6,318 bases of DNA from Lawsonibacter sp. (GCA_022798855.1 JAAWNI010000128.1:1-6318); one strand, 5' to 3'; shown: positions 1 through 6,198, numbered from the stretch's first letter. Notes: generated by a model not told the origin, from the letters alone. Translations and numbers: made by a program.

Positions 1-60
1 CGGGACGACCTCGGCCCGCCGTCCTGCCGCAAACGGCGCGCCGGGTCGTCGCGCCCTACG
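1..60. repeat. Partial intergenic inverted repeat, cut by the left window edge
   Basis: The two ends of this GC-rich block are inverted copies: positions 1-10 pair with 44-53 with one mismatch (GACGACC at 4-10 against GGTCGTC at 44-50 is perfect). The right arm continues as GCGCCCTACG to position 60, so the left arm probably extends outside the window. A 10-bp palindrome, CGGCGCGCCG, lies at 34-43. No protein is recognisable in any frame. The form (short, GC-rich, inverted ends, downstream of an operon) suits a dispersed intergenic element of the REP/MITE type. GC-rich gut clostridia are known to me to carry intergenic repeats with CGTAGGG-like ends, but that is memory; copy number cannot be seen here. 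Confidence 0.45.
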
Positions 61-68
61 GAGCGCCT

Positions 69-97
69 TTGTCAGCAATTTTGGATCCTGCTATAAT
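69..97 (+). promoter_or_regulatory. Near-consensus sigma-A promoter facing the TRAP operon
   Basis: TTGTCA (69-74, 5 of 6 matches to the -35 consensus) is separated by exactly 17 nt from TATAAT (92-97, 6 of 6). TG at 89-90 adds an extended -10 element. Transcription would start near 104 and run rightward straight into the hairpin at 107-141, then antisense to the 3' end of dctP. No rightward gene follows inside the window. It is either the promoter of a small or antisense RNA, part of a repeat element, or a chance match. Confidence 0.5.
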
Positions 98-104
98 TGG
101 ACAT

Positions 105-141
105 AAAATCAGCAGGCCTCCGGTTTGGAGGCCTGCTGATT
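105..141 (-). terminator. Intrinsic terminator of the TRAP operon
   Basis: A perfect 15-bp stem (107-121 with 127-141) closes a 5-nt loop. Reading leftward it is followed by a short T run (four T at 105-108, two of them inside the stem). It lies 38 nt beyond the dctP stop codon, where an operon terminator is expected. The T tract is short, so the long stable stem probably does most of the work and may also protect the mRNA 3' end. In the rightward direction the stem is followed by GTTTCAG, a poor T tract. Confidence 0.8.
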
Positions 142-179
142 GTTTCAGTTCCGCTTGGCTGGGGCGCGGGGGCCGGGAA

Positions 180-1310
180 TCAGCCTCCGGTGACAGCCTT
201 GGCGTTTTCCACGTACTTGTCCACAAAGGCGGCGTCCACGTCCTGCTTCATCAGGTCCACGACGGCCTGGGTGGCGGCGGGGTAGGCGGCCTTGATGTCG
301 TCGGCGAGCTCGTTGCAGACCAGGCCGTAGTTGTCCTCGCACTCCTTCTGCATCCGGGCGTCATCGGCGGCGGTGCCCTCAATGATGTACTTCTGCATGG
401 AGTAGATGAACTGATTCAGGGCCTGCTTCTGAGCGTCGCTCAGGCTCTGGTACTTGGCGTTGTTCATGACATAGGTGGAGATAAAGGGGATGTGGTTGGT
501 GAAGGTCATGTAGTTCTGCACCTCGCACAGCTTGGCGCCCACGTAGGAAACCCAGGGATTCTCCTGCGCGTCCAGCATGTGCTGCTGGAGGGCGATGTAC
601 ACCTCGCCGAAGGCCAGGGGGGTGGGGTTGGCGCCCAGATTGCGCCAGAACTCCATGTGGTACTTGTTTTCCTGGGTGCGGATGTTCAGGCCTTTCAGGT
701 CGTCCATGCTGTTGATGGCGTCGTTGGAGGAGGTGATGCGGAAGCTGGTGCCGTAGGCGGTAAGCAGGTGCAGGCCGGCGTTGTTGTAGTAAGGCTCGAT
801 CTCGGACAGGAAGCCGCCGGAGAGCACCTCATTGCACTGCTCCATGTTCTCGAAGAGGCCAGGGATGTCCAGCACGGCCAGCTCGGGGATCAGGCCGATC
901 TGGGCGGAAGGGGAGCCGTTGAAGATGTCCACGCTGCCCATCTGGGTGCCCTCGATCAGCTCGGTGTCGCCGCCCAGCTGGCCGGAGGGGTAGAAGTTGA
1001 TGACGAAGTTGCCGTCGGTCCACTCCTTCAGCTCGGCCAGGTACTTGTCCAGGGCGTCGCCCATAATAGTGCCTTCCACGGTGCCGGAGCAGCCCATGGA
1101 CAGCTCAATGGGCTCACAGGGGATTTTCAGCCCGGTGGTATCGTCCACGATCTCGGTGGTGGTGGCGGTGGAAGCGCCGCCGTTGGAGCCGCCGCTAGAG
1201 GAGTTGGAAGCGCCGCCGCCGCTGGTGGAGTCGTTGCCGCCGCCGCAGGCGGTGAGGGACAGGGCCAGGGACAGGGCCAGGGTGAGAGCCGTGAGTTTTT
1301 TCAGTTTCAT
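180..1310 (-). CDS. dctP: TRAP transporter solute-binding lipoprotein (DctP family)
   Basis: This is the extracytoplasmic binding protein of a tripartite ATP-independent periplasmic (TRAP) transporter, which captures a substrate outside the membrane and hands it to DctQM. The 376-residue product starts with a lipoprotein signal peptide (Lys-rich n-region, Leu/Ala/Ser core, lipobox LTAC with Cys22). A Gly/Ser/Asn-rich tether (about 23-50) follows, then the DctP fold (about 65-370). Family motifs include DLKGLNIRTQEN (204-215), GANPTPLAFGEVYIALQ (226-242) and LDAQENP (246-252). Arg191, Arg211 and Asn251 have the spacing of the ligand-contacting Arg127, Arg147 and Asn187 of SiaP (numbering from memory), so a carboxylate ligand is likely. 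An ATG five codons upstream (1323-1325) overlaps the ribosome binding site; the ATG at 1308-1310 is 8 nt from GGAGG and is preferred. It is the last gene of the operon, 40 nt after dctM. Six cysteines besides Cys22 are unusual. The substrate is unknown. Confidence 0.95.
   Translation of the reverse strand: MKLKKLTALTLALSLALSLTACGGGNDSTSGGGASNSSSGGSNGGASTATTTEIVDDTTGLKIPCEPIELSMGCSGTVEGTIMGDALDKYLAELKEWTDGNFVINFYPSGQLGGDTELIEGTQMGSVDIFNGSPSAQIGLIPELAVLDIPGLFENMEQCNEVLSGGFLSEIEPYYNNAGLHLLTAYGTSFRITSSNDAINSMDDLKGLNIRTQENKYHMEFWRNLGANPTPLAFGEVYIALQQHMLDAQENPWVSYVGAKLCEVQNYMTFTNHIPFISTYVMNNAKYQSLSDAQKQALNQFIYSMQKYIIEGTAADDARMQKECEDNYGLVCNELADDIKAAYPAATQAVVDLMKQDVDAAFVDKYVENAKAVTGG
1255..1282. repeat. 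In-frame 12-bp tandem repeat in the dctP signal peptide
   Basis: On the plus strand the unit AGGGACAGGGCC occurs twice in tandem (1255-1278), followed by a partial third copy, AGGG (1279-1282). It lies inside dctP and encodes the repetitive hydrophobic core LALSLALSL of the lipoprotein signal peptide. As the unit is 12 bp, gain or loss of a copy would add or remove four residues without a frameshift. Confidence 0.85.
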
Positions 1311-1318
1311 TATGTTTT

Positions 1319-1323
1319 CCTCC
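1319..1323 (-). promoter_or_regulatory. Ribosome binding site that sets the dctP start
   Basis: GGAGG on the minus strand is followed by an 8-nt spacer and then the ATG at 1308-1310. The alternative in-frame ATG at 1323-1325 shares bases with this GGAGG and has no Shine-Dalgarno sequence at a proper distance upstream. The product starting at 1310 also begins directly with a normal lipoprotein signal peptide. Confidence 0.85.
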
Positions 1324-1350
1324 ATATAATAAATTTTCAGGGGTTACAAA

Positions 1351-2637
1351 TCAAAGCAGGCACATGGAAATCTGGGGAATAAAGGTGATCATCAACAAAG
1401 CGACGATGAAGCACGCAATAAAGGGCAGGGCCTTTTTGCCCAGAGTGGCCACATTGGTTTCGCCCAGAGGGGCGGCCACAAACAGGTTCATGCCGAAAGG
1501 CGGGGTAACGAAGCCCACGGCCAGGTTGGTGACCATAACGATGCCCAGGTGGATGCCATCGATGCCGAAGCCCTTGGCCACGGGCAGCAGGATGGGGGCC
1601 AGGATGACCACAGCTGCGCCCACGTCCATAAACATGCCCAGGATCAGCAGCAGGACGTTCAGGAAGATGAAGAAAGCCACCCGGTTGTCTATAAAGCTGG
1701 CCAGGAAGCCCTGAACCACATCGCCAGCCCGCAGCAAAGTCAGGATACGGCCGAAACCGGTGGCCAGACCGATCAGGAAGCAGATGGGGGCGTAGGAAGC
1801 GATGGCATCCTTCAGCAGCTGGGGCACGTCCTTGATGGAGATGGTCCGATAGATGAAGAGACACACGATCAGCGCGTAAAACACGGAGACGCAGGCCGCC
1901 TCGGTGGGGGTGACGTAACCGCCATAGATGCCGCCCAGGATGATAACCGGGGTCAGCACTGCCCAGAAGCCGTCAATAAACACCCGGATAAAGCCGCGCT
2001 TTTTCAGGCGGGCGTAGTTCTCGGCGATCTTGGCCTTGTCCTCGCCGTGGCGCTTGCAGTAGAACCAGCAGTAGAACATGATGGTGGCGGCGATAAGGCA
2101 GCCGGGGATAATGCCGGCGGTGAACATGTCGCCCACCGATTCCTGGGTGAAGAGGGCGTACATAATGAAGGGGATGGAGGGGGGGATGATGACCCCCAGG
2201 CCGCCGGCGGTGGCCACAATGGCGGCGGAAAAGACCTTGTCATAGCCCAGCTCCACCAGGATGGGGATGCACATGGCGCCCACGGCGGCGGCGGTAGCCG
2301 GGCCGGAGCCGGAAATGGCGCCGTAGAACAGGCAGGTCACCACCACGGCGCAGGGGACGCCGGCGGTCTTTTTGCCCGCGATGTAGGCGAAGATGTCAAA
2401 GAGCTTTTTAGAGATGCCGCCCCGGGTCATCAGGGCGCCGGAGAGCATAAACAGGGGGATGGCCAGGATGGGGGTGGTGTTGAGCCCGCCGATCAGGCCC
2501 TGGACGATGTAGTTCATATTCCCCGGGAAAGAGGAATTCACCGCCTGGGGGATGAAGGTGGCCAGCCCCATCGCCACCGCCATGGGCAGGCCCAGCACCA
2601 TGGCCACGAGAAACGCGCCGAATACCAAACCTAACAT
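1351..2637 (-). CDS. dctM: TRAP transporter large membrane subunit (DctM family)
   Basis: This is the transport channel subunit of the TRAP system; with DctQ it imports the substrate delivered by DctP, driven by an ion (usually sodium) gradient. The 428-residue length is normal for the family and the protein is hydrophobic throughout, with about a dozen predicted membrane or re-entrant segments. Family signatures in order are GAISGSGPATAAAVG (106-120), GVIIPPSIPFIMYA (148-161), a basic cytoplasmic loop (194-216), GGYVTPTEAA (239-248), GMFMD (334-338) and GFVTPPFGMNLFVA (375-388). The end (PQIS near 421-424) matches the usual family C terminus, so the gene looks intact. The start is ATG, one nucleotide past the dctQ stop codon; GGAGG at 2650-2654, inside the end of dctQ, is 12 nt upstream. 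This tight junction suggests translational coupling and fixed stoichiometry with DctQ. Confidence 0.97.
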   Translation of the reverse strand: MLGLVFGAFLVAMVLGLPMAVAMGLATFIPQAVNSSFPGNMNYIVQGLIGGLNTTPILAIPLFMLSGALMTRGGISKKLFDIFAYIAGKKTAGVPCAVVVTCLFYGAISGSGPATAAAVGAMCIPILVELGYDKVFSAAIVATAGGLGVIIPPSIPFIMYALFTQESVGDMFTAGIIPGCLIAATIMFYCWFYCKRHGEDKAKIAENYARLKKRGFIRVFIDGFWAVLTPVIILGGIYGGYVTPTEAACVSVFYALIVCLFIYRTISIKDVPQLLKDAIASYAPICFLIGLATGFGRILTLLRAGDVVQGFLASFIDNRVAFFIFLNVLLLILGMFMDVGAAVVILAPILLPVAKGFGIDGIHLGIVMVTNLAVGFVTPPFGMNLFVAAPLGETNVATLGKKALPFIACFIVALLMITFIPQISMCLL

Positions 2638-2638
2638 A

Positions 2639-3130
2639 TCAGTTCAGCCCCTCCTTTTCCGCCGGCCGCAGCGCCCGGAAGATTTTTTGTGCCTGGCGGA
2701 TCAGCCCCAGGGACGAGCCGATGAGGACCGCCGCGTAGATAATCCACATGGGGACCTCCATAGCGGTGCTCTTCATGCCGCCCCGCATGGAGTTCATGGT
2801 GGCCTGATAGGCGTAGAAGGTCAGGTAGCCGAAGAACAGCAGGGTGACCGCTTCGCTCACCGCCTCCAGCACCTTCTGCACCGCCTTGGGGAAGAAGGTA
2901 ACCAGAATGTCCACCTTCAGCATCTTCCCTCTTCTGACGCAGTAGCCCATGGAGATGAAGCCGGAGTAGACAAAGCAGAACCGGCAGAACTCCTCGGGCC
3001 AGGGCATGGACTGGCGGAAGCAGTAGCGCATGACCACCTGGGCCATCATGACCACCGCGATGGCCACCAGCAGCACCATCAGGATGGTTTCCTCCAGATC
3101 CTCGTCCAACCATTTTAAAAATCGTTTCAC
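2639..3130 (-). CDS. dctQ: TRAP transporter small membrane subunit (DctQ family)
   Basis: This is the small integral membrane partner of DctM; in TRAP systems it supports the transport subunit and helps dock the binding protein. The 163-residue product has four predicted helices (about 14-34, 50-66, 90-110 and 126-146), the standard DctQ topology. The family motif around the second helix is present as PWPEEFCR (43-50). The start codon is GTG (3128-3130), supported by AGGAGG at 3142-3147 with an 11-nt spacer. It is the first gene of the dctQ-dctM-dctP operon and ends one nucleotide before dctM. Identification rests on topology, the PWPEE motif and position, since DctQ sequences diverge strongly. 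Separate Q and M genes show this is not a fused DctQM type. Confidence 0.92.
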   Translation of the reverse strand: MKRFLKWLDEDLEETILMVLLVAIAVVMMAQVVMRYCFRQSMPWPEEFCRFCFVYSGFISMGYCVRRGKMLKVDILVTFFPKAVQKVLEAVSEAVTLLFFGYLTFYAYQATMNSMRGGMKSTAMEVPMWIIYAAVLIGSSLGLIRQAQKIFRALRPAEKEGLN

Positions 3131-3258
3131 TTTTGTTGGAACCTCCTCTCAACTCACATATTGCTTGTTTGCCGCCAGCGGGACCCTTACCGGCCGGCTT
3201 TTTGTGCACAGAGCCGGATTCCCGCCCGGCTGGCCGTGCCTTATGGGAAGAGATTAAC
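3131..3258 (-). promoter_or_regulatory. Leader and promoter region of the TRAP operon, with alternative hairpins
   Basis: The operon needs its own promoter here because a terminator stands just upstream. No consensus sigma-A promoter is visible; the best -10 match, CATAAG near 3241-3246, has only a T-rich -35 that overlaps the terminator tail, which would suit an activator-dependent promoter. CCGGCT occurs at 3194-3199 and 3226-3231, and its complement AGCCGG lies between them at 3212-3217, so the centre copy can pair with either neighbour but not both. The palindrome TGTGCACA (3203-3210) sits in one loop. The only clear downstream signal is the AGGAGG ribosome binding site at 3142-3147. No known riboswitch is recognised. 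Confidence 0.5.
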
Positions 3259-3288
3259 AAAAAAAACGCCCCTGGAAAAGAGGCGTTT
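3259..3288 (-). terminator. Strong intrinsic terminator after the AraC-type regulator gene
   Basis: Reading leftward, a 9-bp stem (3280-3288 with 3264-3272, one G-T pair) closes a 7-nt loop and is followed by eight consecutive T (3266-3259, the first three within the stem). It lies about 60 nt after the regulator stop codon and before the TRAP operon. It therefore separates the two leftward units and implies a separate promoter for dctQMP. Confidence 0.93.
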
Positions 3289-3301
3289 CAACGGAATGCT
3301 C

Positions 3302-3349
3302 ACACATTTCCTGTCCATCCGAAGAAATGTTATCCACCGAAAAATGTGT
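3302..3349. repeat. Inverted repeat spanning the regulator stop codon
   Basis: ACACATTT (3302-3309) and AAATGTGT (3342-3349) form a perfect 8-bp inverted repeat with a 32-nt loop; the right copy touches the stop codon at 3349-3351. The same stretch holds two imperfect direct copies, CCGAAGAAATG near 3319 and CCGAAAAATG near 3338. It could fold in the 3' untranslated region before the terminator, or be a protein-binding site upstream of the TRAP promoter. Its role is unknown. Confidence 0.5.
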
Positions 3350-5655
3350 TAACCCATCTGTCCCCGCTGGTTTTCCCGGAACTGCCCCGGCGGCACCCCG
3401 GTGTACTTCTTGAACACCCGGATAAAATTCTGCACGGAGTTGAAGCCGCACCGGAAACCGATCTCCTTGATGGCCAGCTTGGTGGTGGTGAGAAGCTGCT
3501 GGGCCTTTTCCACCCGCAGGGTGGCCAGATAGACGGAAAATTTCTCGTGGGAGGTCTCGCTCCATATCTCGCTGAGGTAGGACGCGCTGATGCCCACAAA
3601 GTCCCCCACCGAGTTCAGGGACAGATTGCTGTCCATATAGTTCTCGTCCACATACTGCTTGGCCTGCTCCACGTATTTATAGCGGTTCTTCTGGCTGTAG
3701 GAGGCGGAGATGCGGAACAGGGCTTTGGCGCTCTGGCGGATGGCTTCCAGCGCTTCCTGGGCGGAGAAGGTCCGGCTTCCGGCGGAGATTAGGCTGCACT
3801 CCGATAGGATGCGCTGGTCCTCCTGGGACAGGGGGTAGGTGATCACCCGCTCCGTCAGCTGGTCCTGGAGCATTTGCAGGTACCGTTTCAGCTCCTGCTC
3901 GTCCCTGGCCTGGCGCTGGAACTCCTCCAGCACCCGCTCCATCAGGGATTCCGCCTGGGCGGCGGCGTTGTCCGCCGCCTGCTCCATGATGTCCTTGGCC
4001 CTGGACTGAATCAGGGCCTGGTCGATGACCAGCCCGCCCCCCTCAAGGGACTCGTCCTGGGGTGCGGGGGCGTTCTCCCCGGTGGAGTGGAGGTAGCGCT
4101 GGTACTGGACCCGCTCCATGGCTTCGTGGTAGGAGTAGCGCACGTCCAGCAGGTCTGGGTAGAACTTGCCCCGGGCGCAGAAGAGCCGGAAGGGCATGGC
4201 TTCGGCGTGGAGGCGGAGGGACTGCTGTATCTGCCGGAGCTCCTGGGAGAGCTGGGTGAGGGTGCGGTCCTCCGGGAAGCAGCAGATCAGGCCCAGGGTG
4301 AGCACATCGGTGCGGACGTCGTAAATGGGGCACTCCGGGGTGGACAGCCGCTGGACCAGCTTCCGGATGGCCAGCAGGTACAGGTTCACCTCGGCGTCCT
4401 CGATCCTGCGGCCCTGGGGGACCATCTGGCAGGCCAGCACGCAGAAGCGCCCCCGGGCGGAGATGGGGTCCCCCACCCCGTGGAGGATGTCCTCCACCCG
4501 CTCCCTGGTCAGGTGCTTGCCCACCAGGAGGTTTTTCAGCATGGACTCCAGAATCTCCGGCGCGATGCCGCTGATGATTCCCTGGAGCTGGGCGTACTCC
4601 TTCTGGGCGGAGGAGTAAATCATCTCCAGGATGTCCACCTCATTCCCGCCGGCGCCCTGATGGACGGCGGCGCTGGGGGCGACCACCCGCATCAGATGGT
4701 CGATGGGGCGGTAAATCACCTGGCTGATGTAAAGGGCGAAGACCAGGCCCACCAGAATCAGCAGCAGGAACATGGGCAGATAGGTGAGCAGCAGCTGGGA
4801 CAGGGGGTAGGTGAGGGTCCCGGCGTTCAGCGGCATAAGGAAGCGCCACCCCGCCAGCCCCTCGTAGCAGTAATAGCCCTCCACGTTCCACACGTCCCGG
4901 GTGCCCAGGTCCTGGTAGGTGATGAGGCTGCCCATGTCCGCCCAATCCACCGCCTTCCCCTCCCCTTCGGCGGGCGGGAAGATGGGGAAGCCCTCCCGGT
5001 CGAAGACCAGGACGGCGCTGCCGTTCTCGCCGGAGGGCAGGAGCCCCGCTTGGATCTCCTCAATGTCCAGCTCATAGGCCAGCGTGCCAATATGGGTGGC
5101 GATGTTCAGCTCCTGAAACAAAAAAAGCCGCCCGCTGTAGTGAAAGAGATGGGTCCGGGTTTTGGCCGAGCTGAAACCGTCCTCCCACTCCATCGACTCA
5201 AAGGCCTGGAGCAGCTCCCGGTCCGCCATCGTCTTCCGGTCGAGCAGGGCGTCGCTGTTTTGAAACACCAGATCGTTAAATGGGGAGTAAAAATAGGCCC
5301 GGGACAGCAGGCGGCTGCTGGACACCACGTTTTTCAGCTGCTGGCAGATTCGGTAGTGGAGCTCCTGCTTCTGCTGGGTGGGCACCACCATGTAGCCCAC
5401 AAAATCGGAGTTCCACATAATCTGCGTCATGCCCTGGGAAAGGGCGTCCACCGTAAGCTCCACCGAGGAAGCGGCCAGACGCAGGGAGTTGAGGTTTGTG
5501 GCCGCGATCTGCTCCCGCTGGTGCTGGGCCAGGGTGGAGTTCAGTACCAGGTAAAAAATCAGCACCACGGATACCGACAGGCCCAGCATACCGTAAAAGG
5601 TCTTGGTAAAGACGGAGTCCCAGGAAAAATGACGGCGCAAATTCAATTTTTTCAT
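3349..5655 (-). CDS. Membrane-anchored sensor and AraC-family transcriptional regulator (YesS/YtdP-like)
   Basis: The 768-residue protein appears to join signal detection and DNA binding in one chain. A short basic N terminus leads into helix 1 (about 21-40). An extracytoplasmic domain (about 41-285) follows, of the size and position of a Cache-type ligand sensor. Helix 2 (about 286-312) and a short YRPIDHL stretch (315-321) resembling the start of a HAMP linker come next. The cytoplasmic part contains a degenerate GGDEF-like module (about 402-522, with RYSYHEAMERVQYQRYL near its end) of the type seen in CdaR/YesN-class regulators. A helical region (about 545-645) leads to the AraC DNA-binding domain (about 658-762): first helix-turn-helix SVGDFVGISASYLSEIW (682-698), second IKEIGFRCGFNSVQNFIRVFKKYTG (729-753). 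The length matches B. subtilis YesS and YtdP. It starts 18 nt after the PH-like gene, with AGGAGG just upstream of the ATG. It most likely controls the adjacent TRAP operon; the ligand is unknown. Confidence 0.93.
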   Translation of the reverse strand: MKKLNLRRHFSWDSVFTKTFYGMLGLSVSVVLIFYLVLNSTLAQHQREQIAATNLNSLRLAASSVELTVDALSQGMTQIMWNSDFVGYMVVPTQQKQELHYRICQQLKNVVSSSRLLSRAYFYSPFNDLVFQNSDALLDRKTMADRELLQAFESMEWEDGFSSAKTRTHLFHYSGRLFLFQELNIATHIGTLAYELDIEEIQAGLLPSGENGSAVLVFDREGFPIFPPAEGEGKAVDWADMGSLITYQDLGTRDVWNVEGYYCYEGLAGWRFLMPLNAGTLTYPLSQLLLTYLPMFLLLILVGLVFALYISQVIYRPIDHLMRVVAPSAAVHQGAGGNEVDILEMIYSSAQKEYAQLQGIISGIAPEILESMLKNLLVGKHLTRERVEDILHGVGDPISARGRFCVLACQMVPQGRRIEDAEVNLYLLAIRKLVQRLSTPECPIYDVRTDVLTLGLICCFPEDRTLTQLSQELRQIQQSLRLHAEAMPFRLFCARGKFYPDLLDVRYSYHEAMERVQYQRYLHSTGENAPAPQDESLEGGGLVIDQALIQSRAKDIMEQAADNAAAQAESLMERVLEEFQRQARDEQELKRYLQMLQDQLTERVITYPLSQEDQRILSECSLISAGSRTFSAQEALEAIRQSAKALFRISASYSQKNRYKYVEQAKQYVDENYMDSNLSLNSVGDFVGISASYLSEIWSETSHEKFSVYLATLRVEKAQQLLTTTKLAIKEIGFRCGFNSVQNFIRVFKKYTGVPPGQFRENQRGQMG

Positions 5656-5673
5656 CGCTCCTCCTGGCAGTCC

Positions 5674-6174
5674 TCAATAGACGCCCCGCATGGCCTGGGC
5701 CTGCTTCCTCAGCTCGGGGGAGATGTCCGCGCCAACCGGAGCCCGCTGAAAAATCTCATCGGTCAGCGCGTACAGCTCATCTATGTACTGGTTGAGCACA
5801 AGGCTCTCCCCGTCCACCTGAAACTCCACCGGGAAAGGCCCCTGAAAGAACACCGTCCGCAGCCTGGCCCCCTGGAAGCCGGCCCAGGGGAGGGTGCGGA
5901 CCGACCGGCCCTGGACCACCATCAGCCCCTCCTCCGTGACCTGGTAGGAGATGGCCCGGGCGTATTTGTCCGCTATGTATACCGTACACTTTGCCACGGC
6001 CAGCCCAATGCCCAGAAAGGCCAGCGCCAGAGGGGCGCCCGCGAAGTTGGGAAAGGCCTCCAGAAGCAGCTGCCGGTAAATGAAGTAAAAAACGAACACG
6101 ACAAAGACGTTGGCCGCCGCACAGAGATATTTGATCTTTCGGAAGCGCCAGCCAATCCGGAAGGTCCCGTCCAT
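5674..6174 (-). CDS. Small membrane protein with a bacterial PH-like domain, function unknown
   Basis: The 166-residue product has two predicted membrane helices (about 16-34 and 45-66) close to the N terminus. A soluble, mostly beta-rich C-terminal part (about 75-143) runs YQVTEEGLMVV, then RTLPWAGF, then VEFQVDGESLVLNQY and a final helix, YALTDEIFQRA. Two helices followed by this strand pattern, with a Trp after a basic turn, resemble the YcxB/DUF304-type bacterial PH-like proteins. This is recognition of layout, not of a specific family member. It is the first gene of the unit with the AraC-type regulator, 18 nt upstream of it, so the two are probably co-transcribed and perhaps functionally linked. 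The ATG start (6172-6174) is preceded by a modest ribosome binding site, GGGTGG, about 4 nt upstream. No catalytic motif is visible. Confidence 0.8.
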   Translation of the reverse strand: MDGTFRIGWRFRKIKYLCAAANVFVVFVFYFIYRQLLLEAFPNFAGAPLALAFLGIGLAVAKCTVYIADKYARAISYQVTEEGLMVVQGRSVRTLPWAGFQGARLRTVFFQGPFPVEFQVDGESLVLNQYIDELYALTDEIFQRAPVGADISPELRKQAQAMRGVY

Positions 6175-6198
6175 ATGTCCACCCGCCTGTTCAAAAAA

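Noticed and set aside
1308..1325. Upstream ATG of dctP giving five extra N-terminal residues
   Set aside because: That ATG overlaps the GGAGG ribosome binding site, and the shorter form begins with a normal lipoprotein signal peptide.
69..1382. Rightward open frame of 437 codons opposite dctP
   Set aside because: Low-complexity Gly/Val/His-rich translation, antisense to a well-recognised DctP with signal peptide and family motifs; it runs through a terminator hairpin. The promoter ahead of it is reported separately.
1549..2634. Rightward open frame of 361 codons opposite dctM
   Set aside because: Gly/Asp/His-rich shadow frame of a highly conserved membrane protein gene; no ribosome binding site or domain.
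3133..3792. Rightward open frame of 219 codons across the terminator and regulator 3' end
   Set aside because: It reads through a strong leftward terminator hairpin and then antisense to the AraC DNA-binding domain; no known motif.
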